This document shows, piece by piece, positions 17,431-26,571 of a stretch of 61,793 nt of DNA (its first letter is position 1; each line of letters opens with the position of its first letter). Source of the DNA: Methylococcaceae bacterium (GTDB lineage: Bacteria > Pseudomonadota > Gammaproteobacteria > Methylococcales > Methylomonadaceae); NCBI GenBank assembly GCA_021647145.1, contig JAKIVF010000003.1:1-61793 (forward strand), in the 5' to 3' direction. The translations under genes were made by a program, and so were the position numbers. The notes beneath the pieces were generated by a model that ran no database searches, was not told where the DNA came from, and was given only the letters and a program-made list of their open reading frames with translations.

Positions 17431-18712
17431 CCAGTTTTTTATTCGCTGTGGCGCAGACAATCCAGACGGGGTTTTCTGCTTGTAAACGCTGCATTGATAA
17501 AATGGGTTTGCTACGAGAAGCTTGCAGTTGTACTACGTCCCATTGAGCAGAAATCTGCTTTAATGTTTCCATCGCAGTATTCAGGTTTTCAAAGGTAACA
17601 AAATTCATCACTAATTGTCCGTTTTGTTTTAATCTTTCCATACATAGTAAAATTAACTCTCGTAATTCACCACCAGAGCCGCCGATAAATACAGCGTCAG
17701 GATCAGGCCAATCTTCTAGTCCTTCTGGCGCACGTCCTTGTATCAAACTGTAATTTGTTACTTGTAAACTTGCTTTATTATTTAATGCGATTAAGGTGTC
17801 ATCGGTATTTTTTTCAATTGCATAAACATGACCTTGAAGACATAGTCGTGCAGCTTCCAAACCAATTGAGCCAGAACCTGCACCTATGTCCCAGACAACA
17901 CTATCTTGTTTTAATGACATACGCGCCAGTGAGACTACACGTATTTCACGTTTTGTAATAAGACCTTTATCAGGTTTTCGTTGTTTAAACCGCTCGTCGG
18001 GCAAACCAAATAAAGCATCTTCGGTTATCGATTTTTTTCGTAAGATGACAATATTAAGGTTTGCAAATTGACGGGAAGCGACATTATCGACTGTCATCCA
18101 TTGGGAAACTTTTTCTTTCTCCTGAGATAAACATTCCGCTATTGCCAGTTCATAGTCTCCAGATAACCCTTCTATTTGAAGCATCCGAGCAATGCGGTCA
18201 GGTGTGTTTTCTTGACTGGTATAAATTGCGGTTAAAGCTGATTGCCTTAACAACTGTAATGCCTTATACAAGGTATGTTGAGGATTAGCCCCCAATACCC
18301 ATTCCCCTGTGTCTTCACTGTGTACCGATCCAATTTGACATGCTTGCCAGGCTATTCCTAGTTTTGCACAGGCTAACTGAGCCATTGATAGATTGGGTAA
18401 CACTTCAATTTTATGGCTGCCAATTTTTTTGATTAGATAACTTGCAATACCATGGCACAGGGGATCGCCTGTTGCTAATACAACAACTTTTTTATCTTTG
18501 TTCTGGGCTTGAGTAATCCAGTCCGGCACTTGTGACAAATGCCCCGTCAAATCATGGCATTCTGTTTCTGGCTGTATTTCATTAGCCATGACTGATAGCA
18601 GCCTTGTTCCTGCAATGATTACATCTGCATTTTTAAGATGCTGCAAGGAGCTCGTTGTTAAACTTTGCTTGCCACTATCTAAAATACCAATAATTCGACA
18701 GCTTGCTGTCAT
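17423..18712 (-). CDS. cobL: CbiE-CbiT fusion (precorrin-6Y C5,15-methyltransferase, decarboxylating)
   Basis: A 429-residue fusion. The N-terminal half (about 1-220) is the CbiE methylase with LATGDPLCHGIASYL; the C-terminal half (about 235-420) is the CbiT methyltransferase/decarboxylase with a SAM-binding VVWDIGAGSGSIGLEAA motif and DAVFIGGSGGELREL. The fusion, also called CobL, methylates C5 and C15 and decarboxylates the C12 acetate. It lies 1 bp after cbiD's stop region and overlaps cbiL by eight bases. Confidence 0.93.
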   Translation of the reverse strand: MTASCRIIGILDSGKQSLTTSSLQHLKNADVIIAGTRLLSVMANEIQPETECHDLTGHLSQVPDWITQAQNKDKKVVVLATGDPLCHGIASYLIKKIGSHKIEVLPNLSMAQLACAKLGIAWQACQIGSVHSEDTGEWVLGANPQHTLYKALQLLRQSALTAIYTSQENTPDRIARMLQIEGLSGDYELAIAECLSQEKEKVSQWMTVDNVASRQFANLNIVILRKKSITEDALFGLPDERFKQRKPDKGLITKREIRVVSLARMSLKQDSVVWDIGAGSGSIGLEAARLCLQGHVYAIEKNTDDTLIALNNKASLQVTNYSLIQGRAPEGLEDWPDPDAVFIGGSGGELRELILLCMERLKQNGQLVMNFVTFENLNTAMETLKQISAQWDVVQLQASRSKPILSMQRLQAENPVWIVCATANKKLDE

Positions 18713-18713
18713 T

Positions 18714-19814
18714 TCAAACTTCTCCCTCTGCTTCGGCTAATTTGTTGCCTTCAAAATCACACATTAATACTTTCAACTGGAACTTACCTTGGTATCGTTC
18801 GTGTAAGGTGTCAATAACACGTTGACCTAATGCCTGGTAAAAAGGCTGAATTAAACCTAATTCTTGCATCCGTTCACTGGCATATCGTGCCATAGTTGAT
18901 TGTTTAATTTCATCACATATTTCTTGGGAAACACCAATGTCTGCTGCAATATCTGCTAATAACTCAGTATTAACAGCATTTCTATTTGCATGAGTAATGG
19001 TTTCTCCCTGCGCTATTTTTGTGAGTTTTCCGACCATTCCTCCAATCACAACCTGTGGAATTCCACATTTAACAACAGTATCTAGTGCATATTTTAAAAA
19101 ATCACCCATTTGAACAAAACTAGCCTGAGCCAATTCGGGTAATTGAGCCATAGTAAATTTTTCAGTTCGCCCTCCAGTTGTTAATACAACAACTTGTTGT
19201 CCCTGGTTTGCTGCCACTTCGATGCCTTGAATCACACTTGCTCTAAATGCTGCGGTTGAATAGGGGTGAACTATACCTGTAGTACCCAATATTGAAATAC
19301 CACCAACAATACCCAGGCGGGCATTAAGGGTTTTCTTTGCTATTTTCTCTCCCCCAGGGACAGAAATAGTTACTTCAAGACCCACTTTCTGTAAAAGCTC
19401 TGTCGCAACCTTAACCACATTAGCTTTAATATTTTTACGTGGAACAGGGTTAATTGCAGCACCGCCAACTTCTAGCCCTAAACCTTGCATGGTTATTTTG
19501 CCAATACCTTCACCACCACTTAATATAATTTCACCTTGATGTTTGGGTAACAGTTTCACATGTGCAGTTAAAGCGGCTTTATCAGTTACATCTGGGTCAT
19601 CACCTGCATCTTTAATAACAACCGCATGAGCTGTTATGCCATCAAAACCTGAGTCAGCTATTTCGAACATGACTTTTTGTCCATTGGGTAAATCACATTC
19701 AACAGTTTTAGGTACTAAACCATTAATCAACCCCAACGTTGCAGCTTTGGCAGCCGCAGCTGAACAAGCGCCAGTAGTATAGCCTTTACGTGTGCCTTTG
19801 GCTTTTTTTTCCAC
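18714..19814 (-). CDS. cbiD: Cobalt-precorrin-5B C1-methyltransferase
   Basis: A 366-residue CbiD with the hallmark GYTTGACSAAAAKAA near the N-terminus, GGEGIGKITMQGLGL, and HPYSTAAFRASV. The start is GTG (19814-19812) preceded by GAAG. CbiD is specific to the anaerobic (early cobalt insertion) route, consistent with CbiX in the same operon. It lies 9 bp after cbiC. Confidence 0.93.
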   Translation of the reverse strand: MEKKAKGTRKGYTTGACSAAAAKAATLGLINGLVPKTVECDLPNGQKVMFEIADSGFDGITAHAVVIKDAGDDPDVTDKAALTAHVKLLPKHQGEIILSGGEGIGKITMQGLGLEVGGAAINPVPRKNIKANVVKVATELLQKVGLEVTISVPGGEKIAKKTLNARLGIVGGISILGTTGIVHPYSTAAFRASVIQGIEVAANQGQQVVVLTTGGRTEKFTMAQLPELAQASFVQMGDFLKYALDTVVKCGIPQVVIGGMVGKLTKIAQGETITHANRNAVNTELLADIAADIGVSQEICDEIKQSTMARYASERMQELGLIQPFYQALGQRVIDTLHERYQGKFQLKVLMCDFEGNKLAEAEGEV

Positions 19815-19823
19815 AAGACTTCA

Positions 19824-20483
19824 TTATTGTGTTTGTTCAGCCACAGCAAGTAAAGCATGGATGGCAGCTACCACTAGAGTAGAACCACCTTTACGACCTT
19901 CGATGATTATCCAGGGAATATCTGTTACTTCACTGAGTAGTGTTTTAGATTCTGCAGCAGAAACAAAGCCAACGGGCATACCAATCACTAATGATGGAGT
20001 TAATCCATCCTCTTTAATCATTCGTACTACTTCAATCAATGCTGTTGGTGCATTCCCAACGGCGATAATTGCCCCGTTCAGAATGTTTTTTTTATTTGCT
20101 TTTCGCATCGCTTGTACAGCCCGCGTTGTATTTTCAAGCTTGGCTTGTGCAATCACATCTTCATCAGCAATAAAGTGATGGGTAGTCACTGAAAAATGAT
20201 TTAATCTCGGCTTAGAAAGCCCCACGCAAATCATTTCGACATCAGCCACAATTGATGCTCCATTTAATAATGCTTGGACACCCGCATATACAGCTTTAGG
20301 ATGAAAACGAGTTAAGCCATTAAATTCAAAATCTGCTGTTGCATGAATCATACGCCTTACCACTTGCCACTGCTCCTCATCATAAGCGTGTGAATCTATT
20401 TCACTATCAACAATTGCAAATGAGTCGTGTTCGATACGACGACCTGCGTCAGTTAATTGTTCGGTAACAGTATTCTGGTTCAT
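19824..20483 (-). CDS. cbiC: Cobalt-precorrin-8 (precorrin-8X) methylmutase
   Basis: About 219 residues from the ATG at 20483, which overlaps the cbiX stop as ATGA and has AGGAG ten bases upstream; a GTG two codons earlier is too close to it. The sequence has RRMIHATADFEF (with the catalytic histidine), VADVEMICVGL and NAPTALIEVVRMI, all typical of CbiC/CobH. It moves the C11 methyl to C12 to form cobyrinate. Confidence 0.93.
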   Translation of the reverse strand: MNQNTVTEQLTDAGRRIEHDSFAIVDSEIDSHAYDEEQWQVVRRMIHATADFEFNGLTRFHPKAVYAGVQALLNGASIVADVEMICVGLSKPRLNHFSVTTHHFIADEDVIAQAKLENTTRAVQAMRKANKKNILNGAIIAVGNAPTALIEVVRMIKEDGLTPSLVIGMPVGFVSAAESKTLLSEVTDIPWIIIEGRKGGSTLVVAAIHALLAVAEQTQ

Positions 20484-21346
20484 GTACACTTTTCTCCTGA
20501 ATGGTCGTGAGTATGACTATGTCCATGGCCATGTTCAGCCGCAATTTCACGGTATTTACAACCGTCACACTCCATCATTTGAGTATCGTTTTCATTGGTA
20601 GCCTCTTTGATTCGTTTTTCTAATAAAGCGTAAACCTCATTCTCAAACCCTATATAATCACCCAAGGCAAAAAATACCTGTTGATACTGTTTTTGTATGC
20701 GATCTAGCTGCCGACCAATTCGGTTCATTAGTGTGCCGGTAAACAAATAATACGGTAGCACAATAATTTGCTTCATCCCAAGCTTTGCCTGCCGCTGAAC
20801 AACGGTTTCTAAACGAGGATGAGTAATTCCAGTAAAAGCAATATCAACTAAATCATGCCCCCCCTCTTCAAACAACCAACGTGCTATTTTTGCGATTTCT
20901 CCATTAGCAACTCTGTCAGAAGAACCACGCCCCAATATAACAACACCAGTAGTCCTTGGATCTGGCACATCCAGTTTTGCCATAGATTTTTTAAGATTAC
21001 GTTTTAAAATAACCAGTATTTCTTCATTAGCTCCTAGATGCTTACAAAAAATAAAATCAACCTTGGGGTGACGTTGACGCGCTTTTTCAATATGCTCGGG
21101 TAATTCCATTTTTACATGTCCCGCTGCATTTAAAATCAAGGGTACAATAATAACAGGCAATCCATGTTTTGCTGCATTATCCAACCCTTCATCTAACAGG
21201 ACATCAGCAAATTCGATAAAACACACTTCAACACGCAGCTGAGGTAAATGGTTGCGCCAATGTTTAACAAAATACTCCACCTCTGAATTACCAGATGCTT
21301 CACGAGAACCGTGTCCGACTAATAAAATGGTTTGTATTGTATTCAT
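20480..21346 (-). CDS. cbiX: Sirohydrochlorin cobaltochelatase, long CbiX with His-rich tail
   Basis: A 288-residue CbiX that inserts Co2+ into sirohydrochlorin. LLVGHGSREASGN starts the first chelatase-like half and GVVILGRGSSDRVANGEIAK the second. The tail has CDGCKY followed by a histidine-rich stretch (HGHGHSHTHDH) likely to bind or store metal. It overlaps cbiF and cbiC by 4 bp each (ATGA), so the genes are tightly coupled. It indicates the anaerobic-type pathway. Confidence 0.92.
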   Translation of the reverse strand: MNTIQTILLVGHGSREASGNSEVEYFVKHWRNHLPQLRVEVCFIEFADVLLDEGLDNAAKHGLPVIIVPLILNAAGHVKMELPEHIEKARQRHPKVDFIFCKHLGANEEILVILKRNLKKSMAKLDVPDPRTTGVVILGRGSSDRVANGEIAKIARWLFEEGGHDLVDIAFTGITHPRLETVVQRQAKLGMKQIIVLPYYLFTGTLMNRIGRQLDRIQKQYQQVFFALGDYIGFENEVYALLEKRIKEATNENDTQMMECDGCKYREIAAEHGHGHSHTHDHSGEKCT

Positions 21347-22149
21347 TTTTTATTTGCTTTTCGAAATCGATGCGTAAAGTTAGCATCATAAAGTTTAGAA
21401 TGACTGATTTCTGGCCAATGCTGTGCGCCTAGCGTTGGACTGGCGATAATCATAGCCTGACTATTTATTTTTTCGGCACGACATTTTTCACGTATATTTT
21501 TAATCGTTCCACGGACAATTTTTTCTTCATTTGGCCAACTGGCTTTTTGTACAACCAAAATAGATGATTCTTCATCCCAACCCACATTAAGTAAAGCCTT
21601 TTGCACATCAGCCAATAAAGTGATGGATAAAAACAAACACAAAGTCGTTTTATGTATTGCTAAGGATTCTAAATCCTCACCCTCCGGCATGGGCGTCCGG
21701 CCTTCCATTCGAGTAAAAATTACCGTTTGGGTTACTTCAGGTAAAGTCAATGTTTCTCCTGCTACAGCAGCTGAGGCCATCGCTGAAGAAACACCGGGGA
21801 TTACAGACCAATCAATCTTGGCCTGGTTTAATGGTTGCACCATTTCAATCAGTGCACCGTAAAGTCCTGGGTCTCCCGTTTGTAGCCGAACAACTATTTT
21901 ATGTTGTTGAGCCTGAGTAATTAACCAACAGGTTATTTCCTCTAAAGTCATCCCTTTTGAATCATGAATAATACAGCCTTTAGGAGCATATAAGGTAGTT
22001 GCCTGGCTAACCAAAGAACCAGCATAAAGAATTGCACCGGCTTGCTCAAGTATATGTAGTCCTTTTACAGTGATTAATTCAGGATCACCTGGCCCAGCCC
22101 CCACAAACCAGACTTTTCCTTTTTGTGTCACTTGTCTGAAATCAGTCAC
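21343..22149 (-). CDS. cbiF: Cobalt-precorrin-4 C11-methyltransferase
   Basis: A 268-residue SAM methylase with VWFVGAGPGDPELITVKG, YAGSLVS, RLQTGDPGLYGAL and the SSAMASAAVAGETLTLPEVTQ region that distinguish CbiF/CobM. It methylates C11 of the corrin precursor. It overlaps cbtA and cbiX by 4 bp. Confidence 0.93.
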   Translation of the reverse strand: MTDFRQVTQKGKVWFVGAGPGDPELITVKGLHILEQAGAILYAGSLVSQATTLYAPKGCIIHDSKGMTLEEITCWLITQAQQHKIVVRLQTGDPGLYGALIEMVQPLNQAKIDWSVIPGVSSAMASAAVAGETLTLPEVTQTVIFTRMEGRTPMPEGEDLESLAIHKTTLCLFLSITLLADVQKALLNVGWDEESSILVVQKASWPNEEKIVRGTIKNIREKCRAEKINSQAMIIASPTLGAQHWPEISHSKLYDANFTHRFRKANKK

Positions 22150-22826
22150 CGGTCTGTCGGTTGTAGGGGGGAAAAGAATCTAAACAAGACTAAAGATAAG
22201 ATACCTAATACAACCCAAAAAAGAGCATTAGATAATGAAGATGCCCAAATAAATTGAGTTATTAACGAATGCGGGGCTAAACTTTCATGCTTTAAAGGCT
22301 GAGGTGCGCCAATAAGATGAGGTATTACAACTAAAAAAGCACCTGTTAATCGTAATAACCACTTACTGGATAAAAAAACTAACATCAGGCCAATAACGGT
22401 ACAAAATACAGTTCCTAAAAACCAATATTGCCGATCAACCAAATCAGCGGCAACGGTACCAGGTAATTCGGGTGGTAAACCCAATGCAGGTGAAACAAAA
22501 AAAGCAATATAGCCCGCCATTCCCCATGCTAAACCTTGGTATAGTTTTGAAAATTGAAATAAGTTATAAAACCCTGTCAAAATTATCGCAAAGCCAAAAG
22601 CTATGACGATATTACTGCCGATTGTGTATAAGGTTCGTTCCCAACCGTCATCTGGTGCCCACGCTTCATCTGCTGCTTCTATTTCGTTAGTTATTGCAGG
22701 TGAAGATACCTCATAAGTTTCTGCTTCTAAAATAAGAGGGGTAACCCAAAATATTTGAATAACGGAAAGTAATAGCCCTGCAATTGTGCCTGCTAAAAAA
22801 GCAGATAAAACTATTCGATTAAACAT
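22146..22826 (-). CDS. cbtA: CbtA cobalt transporter subunit
   Basis: A 226-residue membrane protein with about five or six hydrophobic helices. It begins IVLSAFLAGTIAGLLLSVIQ and has GMAGYIAFFVSPALGLPPELPG, typical of CbtA, which with CbtB forms a B12-riboswitch-controlled cobalt importer. It follows CbtB after 6 bp and overlaps cbiF by 4 bp. The role is family knowledge supported by the operon context. Confidence 0.9.
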   Translation of the reverse strand: MFNRIVLSAFLAGTIAGLLLSVIQIFWVTPLILEAETYEVSSPAITNEIEAADEAWAPDDGWERTLYTIGSNIVIAFGFAIILTGFYNLFQFSKLYQGLAWGMAGYIAFFVSPALGLPPELPGTVAADLVDRQYWFLGTVFCTVIGLMLVFLSSKWLLRLTGAFLVVIPHLIGAPQPLKHESLAPHSLITQFIWASSLSNALFWVVLGILSLVLFRFFSPLQPTDR

Positions 22827-22832
22827 GTTTGA

Positions 22833-23015
22833 TTAATGGCAAGGAAAACCAGTGGCATGACGATTATCATGCGTTGCGTTGTGAACCGCTTCTATAGGTG
22901 AAAAACCAATAGCCAGAATTAACACAAAACCAAAAAAAATGGCAGATATACTAGCAACATTAGAAGTGCTAGTTTTTGTTTGAGTTGCAGAATGTGAATT
23001 AGTTTGAATAGTCAC
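22833..23015 (-). CDS. cbtB: CbtB cobalt transporter subunit
   Basis: A 60-residue protein read from the GTG at 23015. AAGGAAGG lies five bases upstream and decides this start over a longer open frame. It has one transmembrane helix (ISAIFFGFVLILAIGF) and a C-terminal histidine-rich segment HNATHDNRHATGFPCH that is the CbtB metal-binding signature. It is the first gene after the cobalamin riboswitch. Confidence 0.9.
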   Translation of the reverse strand: MTIQTNSHSATQTKTSTSNVASISAIFFGFVLILAIGFSPIEAVHNATHDNRHATGFPCH

Positions 23016-23135
23016 GGGAGCCTTCCTTATAAAAAAACAAAACGGAGCAAAGCTTGATAAGGGAATATATGCACAGAAAAACGGTAAGAACTGTTTTGCT
23101 GGCCTATATCCTCCCTCCGAAGATAGCACCAAGAT

Positions 23136-23307
23136 TAATTAGGCCGGTCTTCTGGCTTACCTTCATTTAAATCACTCGCCTTCCCACACGATGTGTAGTG
23201 GCATTTGAGTAATTTATCAGGCCTTACAGCAGCGGGGGCTACGCCGGAATTGATTAAAACCTCTCACCGGACTTCCCGTTTAACTCAGTAAACTGAGCAC
23301 CTAATTA
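23136..23307 (-). ncRNA. Cobalamin riboswitch
   Basis: On the minus strand the conserved core is clear: TTAAACGGGAAGTCCGGTGA, then GTAGCCCCCGCTGCTGTAAG, then a B12-box region with AATGCCACT and GTGTGGGAAGGCG, ending AAGCCAGAAGACCGGCC. The P1 helix closes with TAATTAGG (23307-23300) pairing CCTAATTA (23143-23136), which fixes the boundaries. It lies 120 bp before cbtB and should repress the cobalt import and corrin genes when adenosylcobalamin is high. I could not resolve the expression platform. Confidence 0.95.
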
Positions 23308-23317
23308 CTTAAAGCGC

Positions 23318-23347
23318 ATTATAATCTATTAAATTACATTAGGTGAA
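23318..23347 (-). promoter_or_regulatory. Promoter of the cobalamin operon
   Basis: On the minus strand TTCACC (23347-23342) and a perfect TATAAT (23323-23318) are separated by 18 bp. A start site about seven bases downstream of the -10 box would begin RNA just before riboswitch helix P1. Confidence 0.7.
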
Positions 23348-23428
23348 GTTATTTAATGGTATCCAGTGTTTTTCAAGGGCTATTAGGTCAGCTCATACAC
23401 CCTTACTTATCCTTTTAAAATCAACAAA

Positions 23429-23845
23429 TTAAAAAACTCGTTCTAGCAAGTACATCTTTTCATACAAATTGTCTGAATGAATTACTTTCGTCCCATACTG
23501 CTCGCTCCATAACCACCGCTCTACAAGAAATAAGTCTGCCATAGCGCTAATATCACAGTGAAATGGCGGGCCATTTTCTTGCCCCGTTTGCATGAACTGG
23601 GCAAACAACTTTCCTTTGGGTTTTAACCAAGAATATAAGCACTTTTCATACTCCTTCCATTCATCAGGATGGAGCGCGCATAAACTGGTTTGTTCATAAA
23701 TAGCATCAAAGGGCTTTTCTAACGTCCATGTAAAAAAATCTGTTTGAATTAGCTCAGCGTTTAATTGCCCAATCTTATGTGCTTCGTGCTTTTCTGATAT
23801 TTTCGATTGCTGTAAGTGCAATATCTATAGCAACCACATCAGCAA
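23429..23845 (-). pseudogene. Remnant of a thiopurine-methyltransferase-like SAM methyltransferase
   Basis: The open C-terminal part (to 23821) has FDAIYEQTSLCALHPDEW and LKPKGKLFAQF, the pattern of TPMT-type class I methyltransferases. The SAM-binding N-terminal half is missing. Upstream, IADVVAIDIALTAIEN continues the protein in a different frame (to about 23843), showing a one-base frame break near 23800-23820. The remnant then abuts a decayed YqjG fragment, so the gene is truncated and dead. Confidence 0.7.
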
Positions 23846-23849
23846 TTAT

Positions 23850-24080
23850 TTTTTTCAGCCATTTAAGTTTGTGAAGAATTTAAGTACGATTTGCCCAAGG
23901 ACAGGCATAAGACACATACAAATAATGATAACGATCAGTCTCAGCTTTAAAACCAGCACGTCTCCTTGATCATGCTGAGCCATCAGCAGTAACTCAGTTT
24001 CGAAACTGAGCAGCTAAACGTATCAACTGTCCTTTACTTTTCTTAGTGGCATACTGACTTTGCGTTTCGTATTTCTGATT
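23850..24080 (-). pseudogene. Remnant of YqjG-type glutathionyl-hydroquinone reductase
   Basis: One minus-strand frame encodes QLIRLAAQFRN-stop-VTADGSA-stop, then RAGFKAETDRYHYLYVSYA, then CPWANRT-stop-ILHKLKW. This is the N-terminal part of the YqjG/ECM4 glutathione-transferase family including the CPW active-site cysteine. In-frame stops are at 23996-23994, 23972-23970 and 23882-23880 (two sit where tryptophan is expected, TGG to TGA). The C-terminal part is absent. Confidence 0.75.
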
Positions 24081-24556
24081 TAAATGATCAAAACTTGATG
24101 GCACAAAAAATATCACCAATTAGGATCATGCTTTGTGTAAGCCCTAAGTATCTTAAATAACAGGGAACACCTAAATCACCAGATGACTTAAAAAATCATC
24201 ACCTGCTTCTATACAATGTCACTGGAACCAGTACTTGGCAATTTACAGACAAGAAAGGAAAACAATATACCGTTAGTACGAATGGGAAAATGATAACTAA
24301 TAACGGAGACTTTTTAAAAGAAATGGCGATTGCAGAACATGGGATTGTGTCAATACCCACTTTTATTTCATGGAAAGCAATTGCTTCTGGAGAACTTGTA
24401 CCCGTTTTAATGGATTTTAAACGACCACAACCTAATGCTTATGCAGTTTTCCCGAAAACTCGTTATTTATCTCAGCGTACACGCGTATTGATTGATTTTT
24501 TGGTTGAACGATTTGGTGATAAACCTCATTGGGGTCAGAATATTAAATCCAGCTGA
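24050..24556 (+). pseudogene. Remnant of a LysR-family regulator (ligand-binding domain only)
   Basis: The plus frame gives DFAFRISDLNDQNLMAQKIS, then PIRIMLCVSPKYLK, a TAA at 24158-24160, then PDDLKNHHLLLYNVTGTSTW and on to GDFLKEMAIAEHGIVSIPTF and the usual C-terminus. This is the effector domain of a LysR regulator. The DNA-binding N-terminus is missing and one nonsense codon interrupts the rest. The open tail from the ATG at 24290 should not be read as a gene. Confidence 0.8.
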
Positions 24557-24579
24557 TTTGGCACCCAATTAGAATATCT

Positions 24580-24630
24580 AGAACACAACGCATCCATCAC
24601 TATCATGGTGATAGATGCGTTGTGTTCTTT
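24580..24630. terminator. Long hairpin, probable bidirectional terminator
   Basis: A 15-bp perfect stem (AGAACACAACGCATC / GATGCGTTGTGTTCT) with an inner ATCAC/GTGAT extension is followed by TTT on the plus strand. On the minus strand it lies just after the OmpA gene stop. The T-run is short, so termination strength is uncertain. Confidence 0.65.
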
Positions 24631-24638
24631 AATGATAC

Positions 24639-26210
24639 TTACTTTAAAGTAAATTCCATACGTCTGTTTTGTGCCCTACCTTCTCGGGTACTATTGTCAG
24701 CGATAGGCTGTAAATCGCCAAACCCTTCTGCACTGAGCTTAGAGCCATCTACACCCATCCCAACTAGGGTATCAACAACTGCCTGAGCCCGCTGCTTGGA
24801 AAGTCTTGCGTTGATTTCACTAGAACCAGTATTATCAGTATGTCCTCCAACCTGAATATGAGTGCCATCAGGAGCAGCATTTATTGCTTCTGCAGCATTT
24901 TTGAGCATCTCCATGCTTTTTGGGGTTATCTTAAAACTACCTGTAGCAAAATTAATACCCGCCACATTCAATGCTTTTATCAAACTTTCACCCGTTACGG
25001 TTCCTGATGCAACCATTTCCTTAATCGCATTATTCCCTTGTTCAGCAGTGTCAGTCAATACCTCTTTTCCTTTTTCAACAGTGCCAGTCAACACTTCTTT
25101 TCCTTCATCAACAGTGTCAGTCAACACTTCTTTTCCTTCATCAACTGACTCAGTAACAGCATCAGGAATATCAGTCGCTGTAGGAAGGGCAACAGCATTA
25201 GAACTTATATTAAAACTACTGCCTCCAAAAACATCTTTAATCTTTCCCATCAAACTATCAATCATATTCTGATCCAAACTTCCATCCAATGAAATATCGT
25301 TTCCATTAAAACTTAATTTTGAACCTACTACCTCTTTCAACGCAGGTAAAATAGAAGATAGTTTCATCAGCCAACCAGCACTGTTGGTAGCCGGGTCTAC
25401 ACGAATATCACCGCTAATCTTTCCAGAACCTACAGAAGATTTAAGCGCAGCTAAAATAGATTCTTTTGTTGCATTATCCGCAACAGTACCCGAAATATAA
25501 AAGCCATCGGTCTCATTATCTATAATAAGGCTAGGGTTTATTTTTGAAACTGGAACAACTGGAGCAACAGGTTCAGCTTCTGGTACAACGGCAGTTTCAG
25601 TAGTTGTTGTCGCCGGTTGTTTTAAAGAACACCAGCCAAGTAGTAAAAAAAGGGGTAATAGTAGCCACCACCAGCGAAACCCTGAAGCTTCATCGTCTAT
25701 GTCGTCAGTAACTTGCGAATAATCTTCTTGTTGATATTGTGTGCGAACTTCAGGCTCTCTTATGACTTCACTAGGCTGATTTGGAGTTTTAACTTCTACT
25801 TCTGATGTATCTTGATGCTCATCATTTTGCATGTATTGAGCTATACTTGAAGGAATACTGTCTGGGATCACACCGTCTGGTGTTAACGCATTGACTACTT
25901 TGGGGAGTATATGAGCGATTGCCATACCGACAGGTCCACTCGCCAAGCCTAGTTTTGAGGCCATACTGCTAATTACGCCACTACCCAACGCATCTTCAAC
26001 TTGCGTAGCATTGACTGCCATTGAGTCACCTTTACCAACCCAAGATGTGACAATTTTTCCGAGTCCACCACTCGTTAATTTATCTAAAAAACCAGACATT
26101 CCACCAGTATTCTTATTGAACATTAGTCCTAATAGAGCACTTAAAATACTACTTGCCTTGGAACCTAAACCAAACTTACTGGCAACTTCTGTTATTAATG
26201 AATCAAACAT
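24639..26210 (-). CDS. DUF937 (YidB-like)-BON-like-OmpA fusion membrane protein
   Basis: A 523-residue protein. Residues about 1-130 are a DUF937/YidB-type helical domain (SGVISSMASKLGLASGPVGM). One transmembrane segment follows (WWWLLLPLFLLLGWCSL, about 175-192), then BON-like alpha/beta repeats (about 220-330), three 11-residue repeats of the type DEGKEVLTDTV (about 355-390), and a C-terminal OmpA peptidoglycan-binding domain (about 410-523, VGGHTDNTGSSEINARLSKQ). The arrangement would span from the inner membrane to the cell wall. OmpA domain is certain, DUF937 likely. A cell-envelope tether is inferred; no partner gene lies nearby. Confidence 0.85.
   Translation of the reverse strand: MFDSLITEVASKFGLGSKASSILSALLGLMFNKNTGGMSGFLDKLTSGGLGKIVTSWVGKGDSMAVNATQVEDALGSGVISSMASKLGLASGPVGMAIAHILPKVVNALTPDGVIPDSIPSSIAQYMQNDEHQDTSEVEVKTPNQPSEVIREPEVRTQYQQEDYSQVTDDIDDEASGFRWWWLLLPLFLLLGWCSLKQPATTTTETAVVPEAEPVAPVVPVSKINPSLIIDNETDGFYISGTVADNATKESILAALKSSVGSGKISGDIRVDPATNSAGWLMKLSSILPALKEVVGSKLSFNGNDISLDGSLDQNMIDSLMGKIKDVFGGSSFNISSNAVALPTATDIPDAVTESVDEGKEVLTDTVDEGKEVLTGTVEKGKEVLTDTAEQGNNAIKEMVASGTVTGESLIKALNVAGINFATGSFKITPKSMEMLKNAAEAINAAPDGTHIQVGGHTDNTGSSEINARLSKQRAQAVVDTLVGMGVDGSKLSAEGFGDLQPIADNSTREGRAQNRRMEFTLK
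25051..25149 (-). repeat. Three 33-bp tandem repeats inside the DUF937-OmpA gene
   Basis: Units at 25051-25083, 25084-25116 and 25117-25149 encode DEGKEVLTDTV-like 11-residue repeats. The second and third units are nearly identical in DNA. In-frame repeats like this can change copy number by slippage. Confidence 0.8.
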
Positions 26211-26571
26211 ATAACCCCCTCTAAATCAGATGAAATTAGCATAGCTCCATTATTTTTTTTCTAGAGCTATACTTGAAATAGTAGCTCTTCGTATACAGTA
26301 TTTGAATAACTACTTGCAAAGATTAACACAATCTAATCAATGATGTGTACCATATACTCAAAGTAATGTCTTTGCGCACTGGACAATAGATTTATTAAAA
26401 TTAATATATCTCATTGTTTTTAAGAAAAATAACACCTTAAAGTCTTAGCTTTTTTTGTTTAAAATCAATATGTTAAGGACAAATTCTAGTTAACCCATAA
26501 TTCGAATGAAGGGAACAAGAAGTTATTCATTAGAATCCCATTATAAAGAGAATCCACTAAAAAGATCATTA
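26211..26571. other. 361-bp intergenic region without recognisable features
   Basis: AT-rich DNA between the OmpA-type gene and the downstream end of the DEAD-box helicase gene. I see no convincing coding frame, repeat copy or hairpin terminator. The OmpA gene promoter should be here. Confidence 0.5.

Noticed and set aside
22833..23132. Longer CbtB reading frame to 23132
   Set aside because: It would begin at TTG inside the riboswitch leader; the GTG at 23015 with AAGGAAGG is much better.
24290..24556. 88-residue protein
   Set aside because: It is the C-terminal end of a decayed LysR gene with a stop at 24158-24160.
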